From positions 3,534,001-3,598,000 of the forward strand of contig JAOSJQ010000001.1 in NCBI GenBank assembly GCA_027494035.1: a stretch of 64,000 nucleotides of DNA, given 5' to 3'. A program made the position numbers and the translations under genes. Shown in pieces: positions 9,765 through 17,001 of this stretch. The notes beneath the pieces are model-generated. The model saw only the letters and a list, made by a program, of their open reading frames with translations. It had not been told where the DNA came from and did not search any database. The DNA comes from UTCFX2 sp002050125 (lineage in GTDB: Bacteria; Chloroflexota; Anaerolineae; Anaerolineales; UBA4823). Each line of letters starts with the position of its first letter. Within the stretch, counting starts at the first letter, position 1.

Positions 9765-10136
9765 ATGACCCCAATCCAGTCCAGGGAAGATTTAAACAAA
9801 GCCAGAGCAGAGGCGTTGAAAAAGCGGCACGCTAATGAGCATGAATTCCGCTATCAAATCCGGGTGGGAATGTCAAGCTGTGGAATCGCAGTTGGCGCTC
9901 AGGATACCCTCGAAGCCTTAAACCGCCTGATTGTGTATGAGAATTTGATGGATGTCCAAGTTTCTCCGATTGGCTGTATTGGGCTTTGCGCGCTGGAACC
10001 CATTGTGATCGTCCAGCGCCCAGGCAGGCATGATGTGATCTACGGCAAAGTGACCCCGGAGGTCGCACGCAGGATCATCCTGGATCATGTCGGCAATGGC
10101 ATGATTGTTCAAGAGAACGTGATCGAGCAAGTATAG
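9765..10136 (+). CDS. (2Fe-2S) ferredoxin-domain protein, thioredoxin-like fold
   Basis: This is a 123-residue protein starting at the ATG at 9765 (a GAGGT site just upstream; the longer in-frame extension is unsupported). Its segments VGMSSCGIAVGAQ, SPIGCIGLCALEPIV and YGKVTPEVARRIILDH match the small thioredoxin-like [2Fe-2S] proteins that accompany or are fused to NuoE/NuoF-type subunits of NAD(P)-linked hydrogenases and formate dehydrogenases. Only three cysteines are present in these motifs. It precedes the NuoE-like gene by 16 bases. Because the NuoF-like protein downstream has a cysteine-free version of this same domain at its N-terminus, this separate protein may supply the missing cluster. 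Confidence 0.8.
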   Translation: MTPIQSREDLNKARAEALKKRHANEHEFRYQIRVGMSSCGIAVGAQDTLEALNRLIVYENLMDVQVSPIGCIGLCALEPIVIVQRPGRHDVIYGKVTPEVARRIILDHVGNGMIVQENVIEQV

Positions 10137-10152
10137 AGAAGAGGAGCATTAT

Positions 10153-10668
10153 ATGTGTCCTGGCATAGCAACGGACCATGAATATTCCGAACAAGAATTG
10201 GATCGAATTATTCAAGAGGCAGTCGAGGCAAATGGCTCAGTCCGGGATGCGGTGATTCCCATACTTTCTGAGATCAACCAGAAATTGGGTTTCATTCCGG
10301 TTGAGAGTCTGGGGAAAATCCGCAGGTACATCAACACGCCCGAGGCAGGATTGTTCCTGGCGGACAGCCATCTATATGCCGTTGCCAGCTTTTATCAGAT
10401 GTTCTCGCTAACGCCAACCGGCAAACATGTCGTCCGCTATTGCGCCAGCGCGCCATGCCACGTCGAAGGAGGCCGGCAAGTAATCGAAGCCTTACAGGAA
10501 CAGTTGGGGCTCCAGCCAGGTGAAACCAGCCACGACAATCAATGGACGCTGCTGAAGACTAGCTGCCTGGGTGTTTGCGGTGTTGGACCTGTGTTTCTGG
10601 TAGATCAAGATATTTATGGAAATGTCACTCCAGAAAAGATCCCTCACATCCTGGCGAAGTATCGATGA
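10153..10668 (+). CDS. NuoE-like [2Fe-2S] subunit of an NAD(H)-linked oxidoreductase
   Basis: This 171-residue protein belongs to the 24-kDa NuoE/HydC/HoxE family. It has an N-terminal helical region (residues 10-70), then a thioredoxin-like domain that binds one [2Fe-2S] cluster through CASAPC (near residue 97) and CLGVC (near residue 137), the usual CX4C and CX3C pairs. GAGGAG precedes the ATG. It would work with the NuoF-like flavoprotein encoded 67 bases downstream, passing electrons from NADH via FMN. The same family occurs in complex I, bifurcating hydrogenases and NAD-dependent formate dehydrogenases. Which one applies here depends on the large subunit at 12430, which is unusual. Confidence 0.88.
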   Translation: MCPGIATDHEYSEQELDRIIQEAVEANGSVRDAVIPILSEINQKLGFIPVESLGKIRRYINTPEAGLFLADSHLYAVASFYQMFSLTPTGKHVVRYCASAPCHVEGGRQVIEALQEQLGLQPGETSHDNQWTLLKTSCLGVCGVGPVFLVDQDIYGNVTPEKIPHILAKYR

Positions 10669-10739
10669 GCGAGATAACTGCCGCTTTGCGGAGAATTCCA
10701 GCCCTCTATGAGCCCGACCGTTTGCGAGGTGAGCGATGA
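10665..10739 (+). CDS. Possible 24-residue ORF coupled at both ends
   Basis: A short frame, MSEITAALRRIPALYEPDRL plus four residues, starts with an ATG that overlaps the NuoE stop (ATGA at 10665-10668) and ends with a TGA that overlaps the NuoF start (ATGA at 10736-10739). It exactly fills the gap between the two genes. This layout would keep ribosomes moving from nuoE to nuoF. It resembles no protein I recognise. It may be a coupling device, the remnant of a lost gene, or chance. Confidence 0.25.
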   Translation: MSEITAALRRIPALYEPDRLRGER

Positions 10740-12433
10740 AGTCGATTCGAACGATGATCCTGGTTACAAATGATCCAATAAGCGTAGAACGCGGCGCTCA
10801 AGACGTGTTCCAGATGTTTCAAACGGAGATCCGCAAAGCAGACCTTTACGATGAAATAAAACTGAGCACAATCAGCGATGTCGGCGAGCGCGAGGACCTG
10901 CCCCTGGTGATCATTTATCCTGAAGCGGTCATTTACAGTCAGATTACCACCGAAGAAGTCCCGGTTCTGTTTGATGAACACATTATCAACGGACGAATCG
11001 TCCGATCTCTCTTGAGTAAGATGCACGAACCAGTGGGTGAAATCGCCTGGCTGCGCGCCCGGCTTGGCGCTTTGCCCGCCCAGCAGCGGGTTGTGCTGGG
11101 GCGTGTAGGGCAGGTGGATCCAGAGAGTCTGGCTGATTTCCTCACTCAGGATGGCTATGCCGCGTTGGAAAAAGCGCTCTTCGAGATGACCCCTGAACAG
11201 GTCATCGATGAGGTTCAGAAGTCCGGGCTGCAAGGCAGAGGCGGGGCAGGTTTTCCGACCGGGCGAAAATGGGATTTCGTGCGCAGCGCCCACGCCCAGC
11301 CCAAATATGTCATTTGCAACGCAGACGAAAGCGAACCTGGAACTTTCAAAGACCGGCTGATCATTGAGGGCGATCCTTTCAGCCTGATCGAGGCGATAAC
11401 GATTGCCGGTTACGCCGTCGGCGCTGAGACCGGGTATATCTACATTCGCGGCGAATACAATCTGGGCTTTGAACGGCTTCAAAATGCCATCCGCCAAGCG
11501 GAAGAACAAGGATTGTTGGGAAACCACATCCTTGGTAAAGATTTCAATTTTCACATCCATCTGCACGCCGGCGCGGGGGCGTATATTTGTGGTGAAGAAA
11601 CCGCGCTCATCGAATCGCTCGAAGGGAAGCGCGGCCAGCCGCGTGCCCGCCCGCCTTACCCGCCTTCATATGGTTTATGGGGCAAACCCACACTCGTCAA
11701 CAACGTGGAAACCCTGGCGAACACTCCACACATTATCCGCAACGGCGGCGAGTGGTATCACCAGTTCGGCTCCGAAAAAAGCCGTGGGACAAAAATTTAT
11801 ACCATCCTTGGAAATGTCAACTTCACCGGGGTCATTGAAGTCCCCTTCGGGATCACGCTGCGCGAGATGATCGAGATTTATGGAAAGGGCATGGAGAAAG
11901 GCGCTCGGCTCAAGTTGGTCCAAACCGGCGGGTCGAGCGGCTCCATCGTGCCAGCCAGCCTGCAAGACACGCCCATGGATTTCGAATCCTGGCGCAGCAC
12001 CGGCGCTTCTTTGGGATCGGGAGCGATGCTGATCTGCGATGAACATACGTGTGTGGTCGATCTCGCAAAAGTGCTCCTAGACTTCTTCCGCTTCGAGTGC
12101 TGCGCAAAGTGCACCCCCTGCCGCGTAGGTACCCAGAGGTGCTACGAAATCGTTGATAGTATCTCAAAAGGGCTTGGCTCGCCCGACATGATCGATGAAC
12201 TCAAGATCCTCGGAGCGGATATGGAACTGCTCTCAAACTGCGGGCTCGGGCAGACCGCCTCTGTGGCAGTGCGGGACATCCTTAAACACTTCAAAGATGA
12301 GGTTGAGCAGCACATCTTTGAACATAAATGCGCCGCGGGGGTTTGCCAGTTCATCCAGAAGACGCCGTTTGAGCAGAACCTGTTGTCGGCGCAAGCCGGG
12401 GCAGAGATCGAATCGGAGGAGGTCGTTCCATGA
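10736..12433 (+). CDS. NuoF-like NADH-binding FMN/[4Fe-4S] flavoprotein subunit
   Basis: This 565-residue NuoF/HydB-family protein has a thioredoxin-like N-terminal domain (about residues 1-110). The FMN/NADH domain follows, with GRGGAGFPTGRKW near 168, ADESEPGTFKDR, and GAGAYICGEETALIESLEG. Next come a SLBB-like segment and the [4Fe-4S] binding motif CAKCTPCRVGTQRC near 457. Two things are odd. The N-terminal domain contains no cysteine, so it cannot hold the [2Fe-2S] cluster that related HydB proteins carry. The protein also stops soon after HKCAAGVCQF, where many HydB proteins continue into a two-cluster ferredoxin domain. It overlaps the next gene by 4 bases (ATGA). It likely oxidises NADH, or reduces NAD, as partner of the NuoE-like and Fdh-like subunits. 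Confidence 0.88.
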   Translation: MKSIRTMILVTNDPISVERGAQDVFQMFQTEIRKADLYDEIKLSTISDVGEREDLPLVIIYPEAVIYSQITTEEVPVLFDEHIINGRIVRSLLSKMHEPVGEIAWLRARLGALPAQQRVVLGRVGQVDPESLADFLTQDGYAALEKALFEMTPEQVIDEVQKSGLQGRGGAGFPTGRKWDFVRSAHAQPKYVICNADESEPGTFKDRLIIEGDPFSLIEAITIAGYAVGAETGYIYIRGEYNLGFERLQNAIRQAEEQGLLGNHILGKDFNFHIHLHAGAGAYICGEETALIESLEGKRGQPRARPPYPPSYGLWGKPTLVNNVETLANTPHIIRNGGEWYHQFGSEKSRGTKIYTILGNVNFTGVIEVPFGITLREMIEIYGKGMEKGARLKLVQTGGSSGSIVPASLQDTPMDFESWRSTGASLGSGAMLICDEHTCVVDLAKVLLDFFRFECCAKCTPCRVGTQRCYEIVDSISKGLGSPDMIDELKILGADMELLSNCGLGQTASVAVRDILKHFKDEVEQHIFEHKCAAGVCQFIQKTPFEQNLLSAQAGAEIESEEVVP

Positions 12434-14880
12434 TCAGTCTGACGATCAACAACCAAACGCTGGAAGTCCCCGATGGCTCCACCGTACTCCAGGCGGCGGA
12501 AATGGCTGGAATCGCCATCCCGACGCTCTGTTTCCACAAGGACCTCAGCCCGTACGGCGGCTGCCGGCTGTGCGTTGTCGAGGTTCAGGGAACGCGCCTG
12601 CCGATGACATCTTGCATTCTGCCAATCAACCCGGGAATGGTTGTCAACACGGAAAGCGAAGCGCTCACCCGCTACCGCAAGGCAATCCTCCGCATGTTGC
12701 TGCAGAATTATTACGACGCCGGTTACAAACGAAACAATGGCAAACTGGGGATCGACCGGGAAAATGAGCTGGCGCATTGGGCAGAGGTGTATGGGATCGA
12801 TATCGAGCAGTACATGGCTAAGAAACCAGCCTTCGCTGTGGACAGCGATCCCAACCCGTTCGTTTGGGTGGATCTGAATAAGTGTATCCAGTGTACGCGT
12901 TGTGTGCGAGCCTGCGCCGAAATTCAGGGGCGCTTCGTTTGGTCGCAGTCTTACCGAGGCTACAAGGCGCGCATTGTGGCTGGATCGGATACGACCATGC
13001 TGCAAGCGCGCTGCGAATCGTGCGGCGCGTGCGTGGCGTACTGCCCTACCGGCGCGCTGGATAACAAGATGTCGGTCAGCGCCGGCTTAGCCGACCGGTT
13101 AGTGCGCACTACCTGCGCTTATTGCGGGGTAGGCTGCCAATTGGATTTGAACGTTCAGGATAACGTGCCGGGTCGAAGGGTTATTCGCGTAACGTCGAAC
13201 ACCGACCCTGCGACCGTCAATAAGCGGCATCTGTGTCTGAAAGGGCGGTATGGTTATGATTTTATCCACAGTTCGACCCGCCTCACCCAGCCGCGCGTGC
13301 GGCAGTACTTACTGGATTCTGCGCCGCGCCCAAAGGATCGTGGAAAATGGGTCGACGTAGATTGGGAAACCGCCCTTCGGGTTGCGGCAAATGGTCTCGT
13401 ACAGGCATGGCAGGCGGGCGGCAGCGATGCGATTGGTATTTTAGGTTCCGGTAACCTGCTGAACGAGGAGAGTTACCTGTTGGGAAAACTGGCGCGTCAG
13501 GTAATCGGGACCAATCAGATCGATTGCTGCGCCCATATTTACGCCTCCGACCTTTCCGAACACCTGCTCGACGCGGCTGGAATCCCGGCGATGCAAAACC
13601 CATTCGACGAGATTGCCTCAAAAGCGGGCACACTGCTGGTCATCGGATCAAATTTAACCGAGCAGCATCCGGTCTTCGGGGCAAAAATCCGTCAGGCAAT
13701 TCTGCGCCGCAAAATCAAAATGGTCGTTGTCAGCCCCGATTTCTTCAACATAGCCGAATACGCTGCATTGCCTCTCTACCCTAAGCCCAATACCGAAGCA
13801 ATCTTGGTACAGGGATTGATTCATTTTATTCTGGAAAAGCACCTGGCAGATCACGCCAAATGCCAGATGGGTTCAGAAGACATTACTAAGCTCAAAGAAG
13901 CGGTCGCGAAATATTCGGCTCGCAAAACTTCAGACCTGACCGGCGTAGCCATTGATGCGCTTTATGAGGCGGCGGAGATATTGACACGCGAACCTCCGCT
14001 GTCCGTCATAATGAGCGATGGGCTTGCCGATCGAACCGTCGCTCGCCAGAACATGCAAAGCCTGATCAATTTGCAGCGGCTTCTGGGCAGCCTCGATACG
14101 CCCGGTGGAGGCGTCAATTTCCTAGGAAGCCAAAATAATATCCGGGGCGCAGGCGATCTGGGTTCCACGCCCAACAGGCTGCCCGGTTACCAGAATTGCA
14201 AAAATTCAACCGCACGCGCGAAATTCGAGCAAGCTTGGGGAGTCGCGCTCTCTAGCGCTCCGGGGCTCTCTGCCTGGGATATGCTCAAATCGGTGTCAGA
14301 GGGGAAGGTGAAGGCGCTCTACATCGCTGGCGAGGATGCGTTGAACGTCTCGCCGGATGGCGGGCAAGCGCGGCGCAGCCTGGACGCCTGTGAATTCGTG
14401 GTTTATCAGACAAGCGTCGCGACCGAGACCGCCCGCTACGCCGACGTCTTGCTCCCAGGAGTGACGTTTGCCGAGAAAACCGGGTCATTCACCAACGCCG
14501 AGCGGCGCATCCAGATGGTGCATCAGGCAATCGAACCGATCGGCGCTGCTAGCCCGGATTGGCAGATCTTCAAGGAGTTGGCAAAAAGGATCCTTCCCAG
14601 CATCGAGCGGCAAATTTCCCCCGCGGCGTATTCCAACTGGGATTACACCGATACAGCAGAGATTATGCAAGAAATCGCCGCGCTGACGCCGATCTACTAT
14701 GGGGTCTCACACAGCCGGTTAGATCAGGCAGGCAGTCTATTTTGGCCCGTAGAATCTGAAGAACACCCTGGAACGACGTTTCTGCAGACCGCGTATTTCG
14801 AGCCGATTCAAAACACGTTCATCCCCATCAAACTGATCGTACCAGAGGGGTACCAGACGCCGATATTGACACCAGTATAA
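12430..14880 (+). CDS. Formate-dehydrogenase/NuoG-like large iron-sulfur subunit lacking the formate active-site residues
   Basis: This 816-residue protein has an N-terminal [2Fe-2S] domain (cysteines in TLCFH and GGCRLC), two [4Fe-4S] ferredoxin motifs (CIQCTRCVRAC near 157, CESCGACVAYC near 197), then a molybdopterin-oxidoreductase body with its own cluster motif (CAYCGVGC, closed by the Cys of HLCLKG). It is annotated by resemblance to FdhA/FdhF. Aligned with E. coli FdhF from memory, the motif CCARVUH reads CCAHIYA: Sec/Cys becomes Tyr371 and His becomes Ala372. The formate-binding Arg of VNPVRGQNN becomes Gly566 in VNFLGSQNN. The NuoG-type His/Cys cluster site after the [2Fe-2S] domain is also missing, and the C-terminal molybdopterin-binding domain (about 120 or more residues) is absent. 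A catalytic formate dehydrogenase role is unlikely; a NuoG-like electron-wire role is more plausible. Confidence 0.85.
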   Translation: MISLTINNQTLEVPDGSTVLQAAEMAGIAIPTLCFHKDLSPYGGCRLCVVEVQGTRLPMTSCILPINPGMVVNTESEALTRYRKAILRMLLQNYYDAGYKRNNGKLGIDRENELAHWAEVYGIDIEQYMAKKPAFAVDSDPNPFVWVDLNKCIQCTRCVRACAEIQGRFVWSQSYRGYKARIVAGSDTTMLQARCESCGACVAYCPTGALDNKMSVSAGLADRLVRTTCAYCGVGCQLDLNVQDNVPGRRVIRVTSNTDPATVNKRHLCLKGRYGYDFIHSSTRLTQPRVRQYLLDSAPRPKDRGKWVDVDWETALRVAANGLVQAWQAGGSDAIGILGSGNLLNEESYLLGKLARQVIGTNQIDCCAHIYASDLSEHLLDAAGIPAMQNPFDEIASKAGTLLVIGSNLTEQHPVFGAKIRQAILRRKIKMVVVSPDFFNIAEYAALPLYPKPNTEAILVQGLIHFILEKHLADHAKCQMGSEDITKLKEAVAKYSARKTSDLTGVAIDALYEAAEILTREPPLSVIMSDGLADRTVARQNMQSLINLQRLLGSLDTPGGGVNFLGSQNNIRGAGDLGSTPNRLPGYQNCKNSTARAKFEQAWGVALSSAPGLSAWDMLKSVSEGKVKALYIAGEDALNVSPDGGQARRSLDACEFVVYQTSVATETARYADVLLPGVTFAEKTGSFTNAERRIQMVHQAIEPIGAASPDWQIFKELAKRILPSIERQISPAAYSNWDYTDTAEIMQEIAALTPIYYGVSHSRLDQAGSLFWPVESEEHPGTTFLQTAYFEPIQNTFIPIKLIVPEGYQTPILTPV

Positions 14881-14940
14881 GCAGAAGCGGGCTTTCCCGC
14901 CCGCCTGAATTACGCCGACCACTATCCGATGTTAGGTAAA

Positions 14941-14975
14941 ACCACCGCGATGCTACACCAAAGCACCGCGGTGGT
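14941..14975. terminator. Bidirectional hairpin between convergent genes
   Basis: A perfect 9-bp stem, ACCACCGCG (14941-14949) with CGCGGTGGT (14967-14975), lies between the convergent Fdh-like and SHOCT genes. On the minus strand it is followed by TTTTA, on the plus strand by a weaker T-poor tail. A second, GC-rich hairpin (GCGGG/CCCGC) follows the Fdh-like stop codon at about 14887-14901. Confidence 0.6.
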
Positions 14976-15006
14976 TTCGTGATCGTGAAATGTCTTTGTT
15001 CCCCGC

Positions 15007-15300
15007 TCAGCCTGCCAGCAGTTTTTGCTTGGCTGTGGCGAACTCGTCATCCGTGAGCAGACCTTGAGCGTAGAGCGCACCGAGGCGTTCGAGTCGCTCG
15101 ATCGGATCTGCTGCCGCAGAAACAGCTTCCACTGGAGCCGGCTGCGGCGGTGGGGCTTGTTGGGCTAACGCCGCATTCATCGCCTGCACGTGCGCTTGGG
15201 CATTTCTACCAGCCTGACGGCGTTCTACCGCATTGCGTGTGGCAGTAGCGGTGCCGACTACCGCAGCAGTCCTGGTCATGCTTCGTATTAATCCTGTCAT
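15007..15300 (-). CDS. SHOCT-domain protein
   Basis: This 97-residue protein starts at ATG 15300, which has a strong AGGAGG site; the longer upstream frame is unsupported. The N-terminus is basic and Ala/Thr-rich, the middle is a Gln/Pro/Ala-rich linker, and the C-terminus DPIERLERLGALYAQGLLTD leading into EFATAKQKLLAG is a SHOCT (short C-terminal) domain. That domain is common at the ends of small bacterial proteins and thought to mediate oligomer contacts. It lies 28 bases downstream of the DUF6325 gene in the same orientation, so the two probably form a small operon. The function is unknown. Confidence 0.75.
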   Translation of the reverse strand: MTGLIRSMTRTAAVVGTATATRNAVERRQAGRNAQAHVQAMNAALAQQAPPPQPAPVEAVSAAADPIERLERLGALYAQGLLTDDEFATAKQKLLAG

Positions 15301-15328
15301 ATCAAACCTCCTGAAGTTAGCTACCCGC

Positions 15329-15745
15329 TTAAGATGTAAATATCTCATTAATAACCGAAGATGGTACCCGGACATTCAATGCTACTTCAACTCCATTAGC
15401 ATTCAACGCATTGATCAGAGTAACCGCCCAGGCATGTTCGATCGCTAGAGCAACCACTGCGGAACCTGGACACATTCCTTCGAATAAGGCGTCCGAATCC
15501 TCGGAGTCGAAAAAGCCGCGTGTTCCAGTTTCAATAAAGCCCAATGTCTGGCGCTGGTCACGAGGCAGATCCTCCAGATCCAGCGTTGAGCATTCCTCAA
15601 CTTCATCTTTGAACAGAATCATTGCATCCAGCACCCGAATTACCCCGGCTTCTGCTTGCCGTTCAAGCTCGGTTAGAACCTTACCGTCAAAGCGCGGTTC
15701 TCCCAAAGCCAAAACGTAGATATCAACTGGTCCATGTTTAACCAT
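15329..15745 (-). CDS. DUF6325/DUF1269-like protein of unknown function
   Basis: This 138-residue acidic protein has VDIYVLALGEPRFDGKVLTE at the N-terminus, a central variable acidic part and a hydrophobic segment SAVVALAIEHAWAVTLINAL near residues 95-114. The overall pattern (DIxVxA-F-G-VLxELxRLxxxGxIRVLDA) matches the DUF6325/DUF1269 family from memory. AGGAGG precedes the start. The family often sits beside a SHOCT-domain gene, as here; its role is unknown, possibly membrane-associated or stress-related. Confidence 0.65.
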   Translation of the reverse strand: MVKHGPVDIYVLALGEPRFDGKVLTELERQAEAGVIRVLDAMILFKDEVEECSTLDLEDLPRDQRQTLGFIETGTRGFFDSEDSDALFEGMCPGSAVVALAIEHAWAVTLINALNANGVEVALNVRVPSSVINEIFTS

Positions 15746-15858
15746 CTGTTATTACCTCCTGAGTTTTCTGGTTCTTATTAATCAAACGGATCAGAACAGC
15801 TTGCCATCCGTTCCGCCCATTTTATCATTGGTTTGTTTTTGCGCCTTAAGGGATAAAT

Positions 15859-16860
15859 TCAATCTCCCAAAGTCGCAACCATGACCGCTTTAGCGGTGTG
15901 CACCCGGTTCTCCGACTGATCAAACACAATCGAGCGTTCCGATTCGAACACCTCTTCGGTGACCTCCATGTTTTCCAACCCGCTCTTCTGGTAGATTTCT
16001 TCCCCCACTTTGGTTTCTCGGTTGTGGAAAGCCGGCAGGCAGTGCATGAATTTGACCTTAGGATTGCCGGTTTTCTCAACTGCCTCCATATTCACTTGAT
16101 ACGGCTTGAGCAGTTTGATGCGTTCATCCCAAATCTCTTTCGCCTCGCCCATCGAGACCCACACATCGGTATAGAGGTAATCGGCGCCCTGAACGCCCTC
16201 ATCCACGTTTTCCGTCAAGGTCAGACGGCTCCCCGTCGCGGCTGCGATTTCCTTACACGCGTTCACCAACCAGGTTTCGGGCCATAATGCCTTGGGAGCA
16301 CACAGTCTCACGTCCATGCCCATCTTGCATCCCATCGCCATCAACGAGTTACCCATGTTGTTGCGCGCGTCGCCCAGATAGCAAAAGGCGATCTCGGACA
16401 GCGGCTTGTCGCTGTGCTCCACCATCGTCAGAACGTCGCACAGCGTCTGCGTGGGGTGGAATGCATCCGTAAGCCCGTTCCACACCGGCACCCCGGCGTA
16501 CTGACCCAGCGCCTCGACCCTGTCCTGCCCAAAGCCGCGGTATTCGATCCCATCATACATACGCCCCAGCACACGCGCAGTATCTTTCATAGATTCTTTG
16601 TGACCGATCTGCGAGCCTGAAGATCCCAGGTAGGTCACATTGGCTCCCTGGTCATAAGCCGCTACTTCGAAAGCGCAGCGCGTCCGCGTGGAGTCCTTCT
16701 CGAAGATCAAGACGATGTTCTTGCCTTTCAACCGTTGCTGCTCGTATCCGCCGTACTTTGCTGACTTGAGTTCTGCAGATAATTTTAGTAAAAACTTGAG
16801 TTCCTCGGGCGTAAAATCCAGCTCTTTGAGGAAATTGCGATTGCGTAAATTGAAAGCCAT
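15859..16860 (-). CDS. argF: Ornithine carbamoyltransferase
   Basis: This 333-residue enzyme transfers a carbamoyl group from carbamoyl phosphate to ornithine to make citrulline, in arginine synthesis or, in reverse, arginine breakdown. It contains the carbamoyl-phosphate site STRTRCAFE near residue 58, the HPTQ motif near 136 and the ornithine-site motif FMHCLPAFHNRET near 272. Length and motifs are standard. The gene stands alone: no other arginine or arcABC genes are nearby, so the direction in vivo cannot be told from context. GGAAG precedes the ATG. Confidence 0.95.
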   Translation of the reverse strand: MAFNLRNRNFLKELDFTPEELKFLLKLSAELKSAKYGGYEQQRLKGKNIVLIFEKDSTRTRCAFEVAAYDQGANVTYLGSSGSQIGHKESMKDTARVLGRMYDGIEYRGFGQDRVEALGQYAGVPVWNGLTDAFHPTQTLCDVLTMVEHSDKPLSEIAFCYLGDARNNMGNSLMAMGCKMGMDVRLCAPKALWPETWLVNACKEIAAATGSRLTLTENVDEGVQGADYLYTDVWVSMGEAKEIWDERIKLLKPYQVNMEAVEKTGNPKVKFMHCLPAFHNRETKVGEEIYQKSGLENMEVTEEVFESERSIVFDQSENRVHTAKAVMVATLGD

Positions 16861-17001
16861 GATTTTTTCTTCCTTTTCTCCAGAACGGTTTTTTTATGAA
16901 CGGGCTTTCATTTTACTACCGTGCTTTCCACATAGCCAGTTATTTGGCGTCCTGGGACTGGCTGAAAGAAATGCGCCTGGTTATCAGTCAAGATGAAGGG
17001 G

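Noticed and set aside
10706..11566. Long antisense ORF (286 codons) opposite nuoF
   Set aside because: No recognisable domain; it mirrors the codon pattern of a clearly real gene on the other strand.
12142..13005. Long antisense ORF (287 codons) opposite the nuoF/Fdh-like junction
   Set aside because: It runs across two real genes on the other strand and resembles no protein family.
12430..14880. Calling this gene a formate dehydrogenase (fdhA/fdhF), possibly selenocysteine-containing
   Set aside because: The codon at the Sec/Cys position is TAC (Tyr), not TGA or a Cys codon, and the neighbouring His and the distant Arg are also replaced, so the name would mislead.
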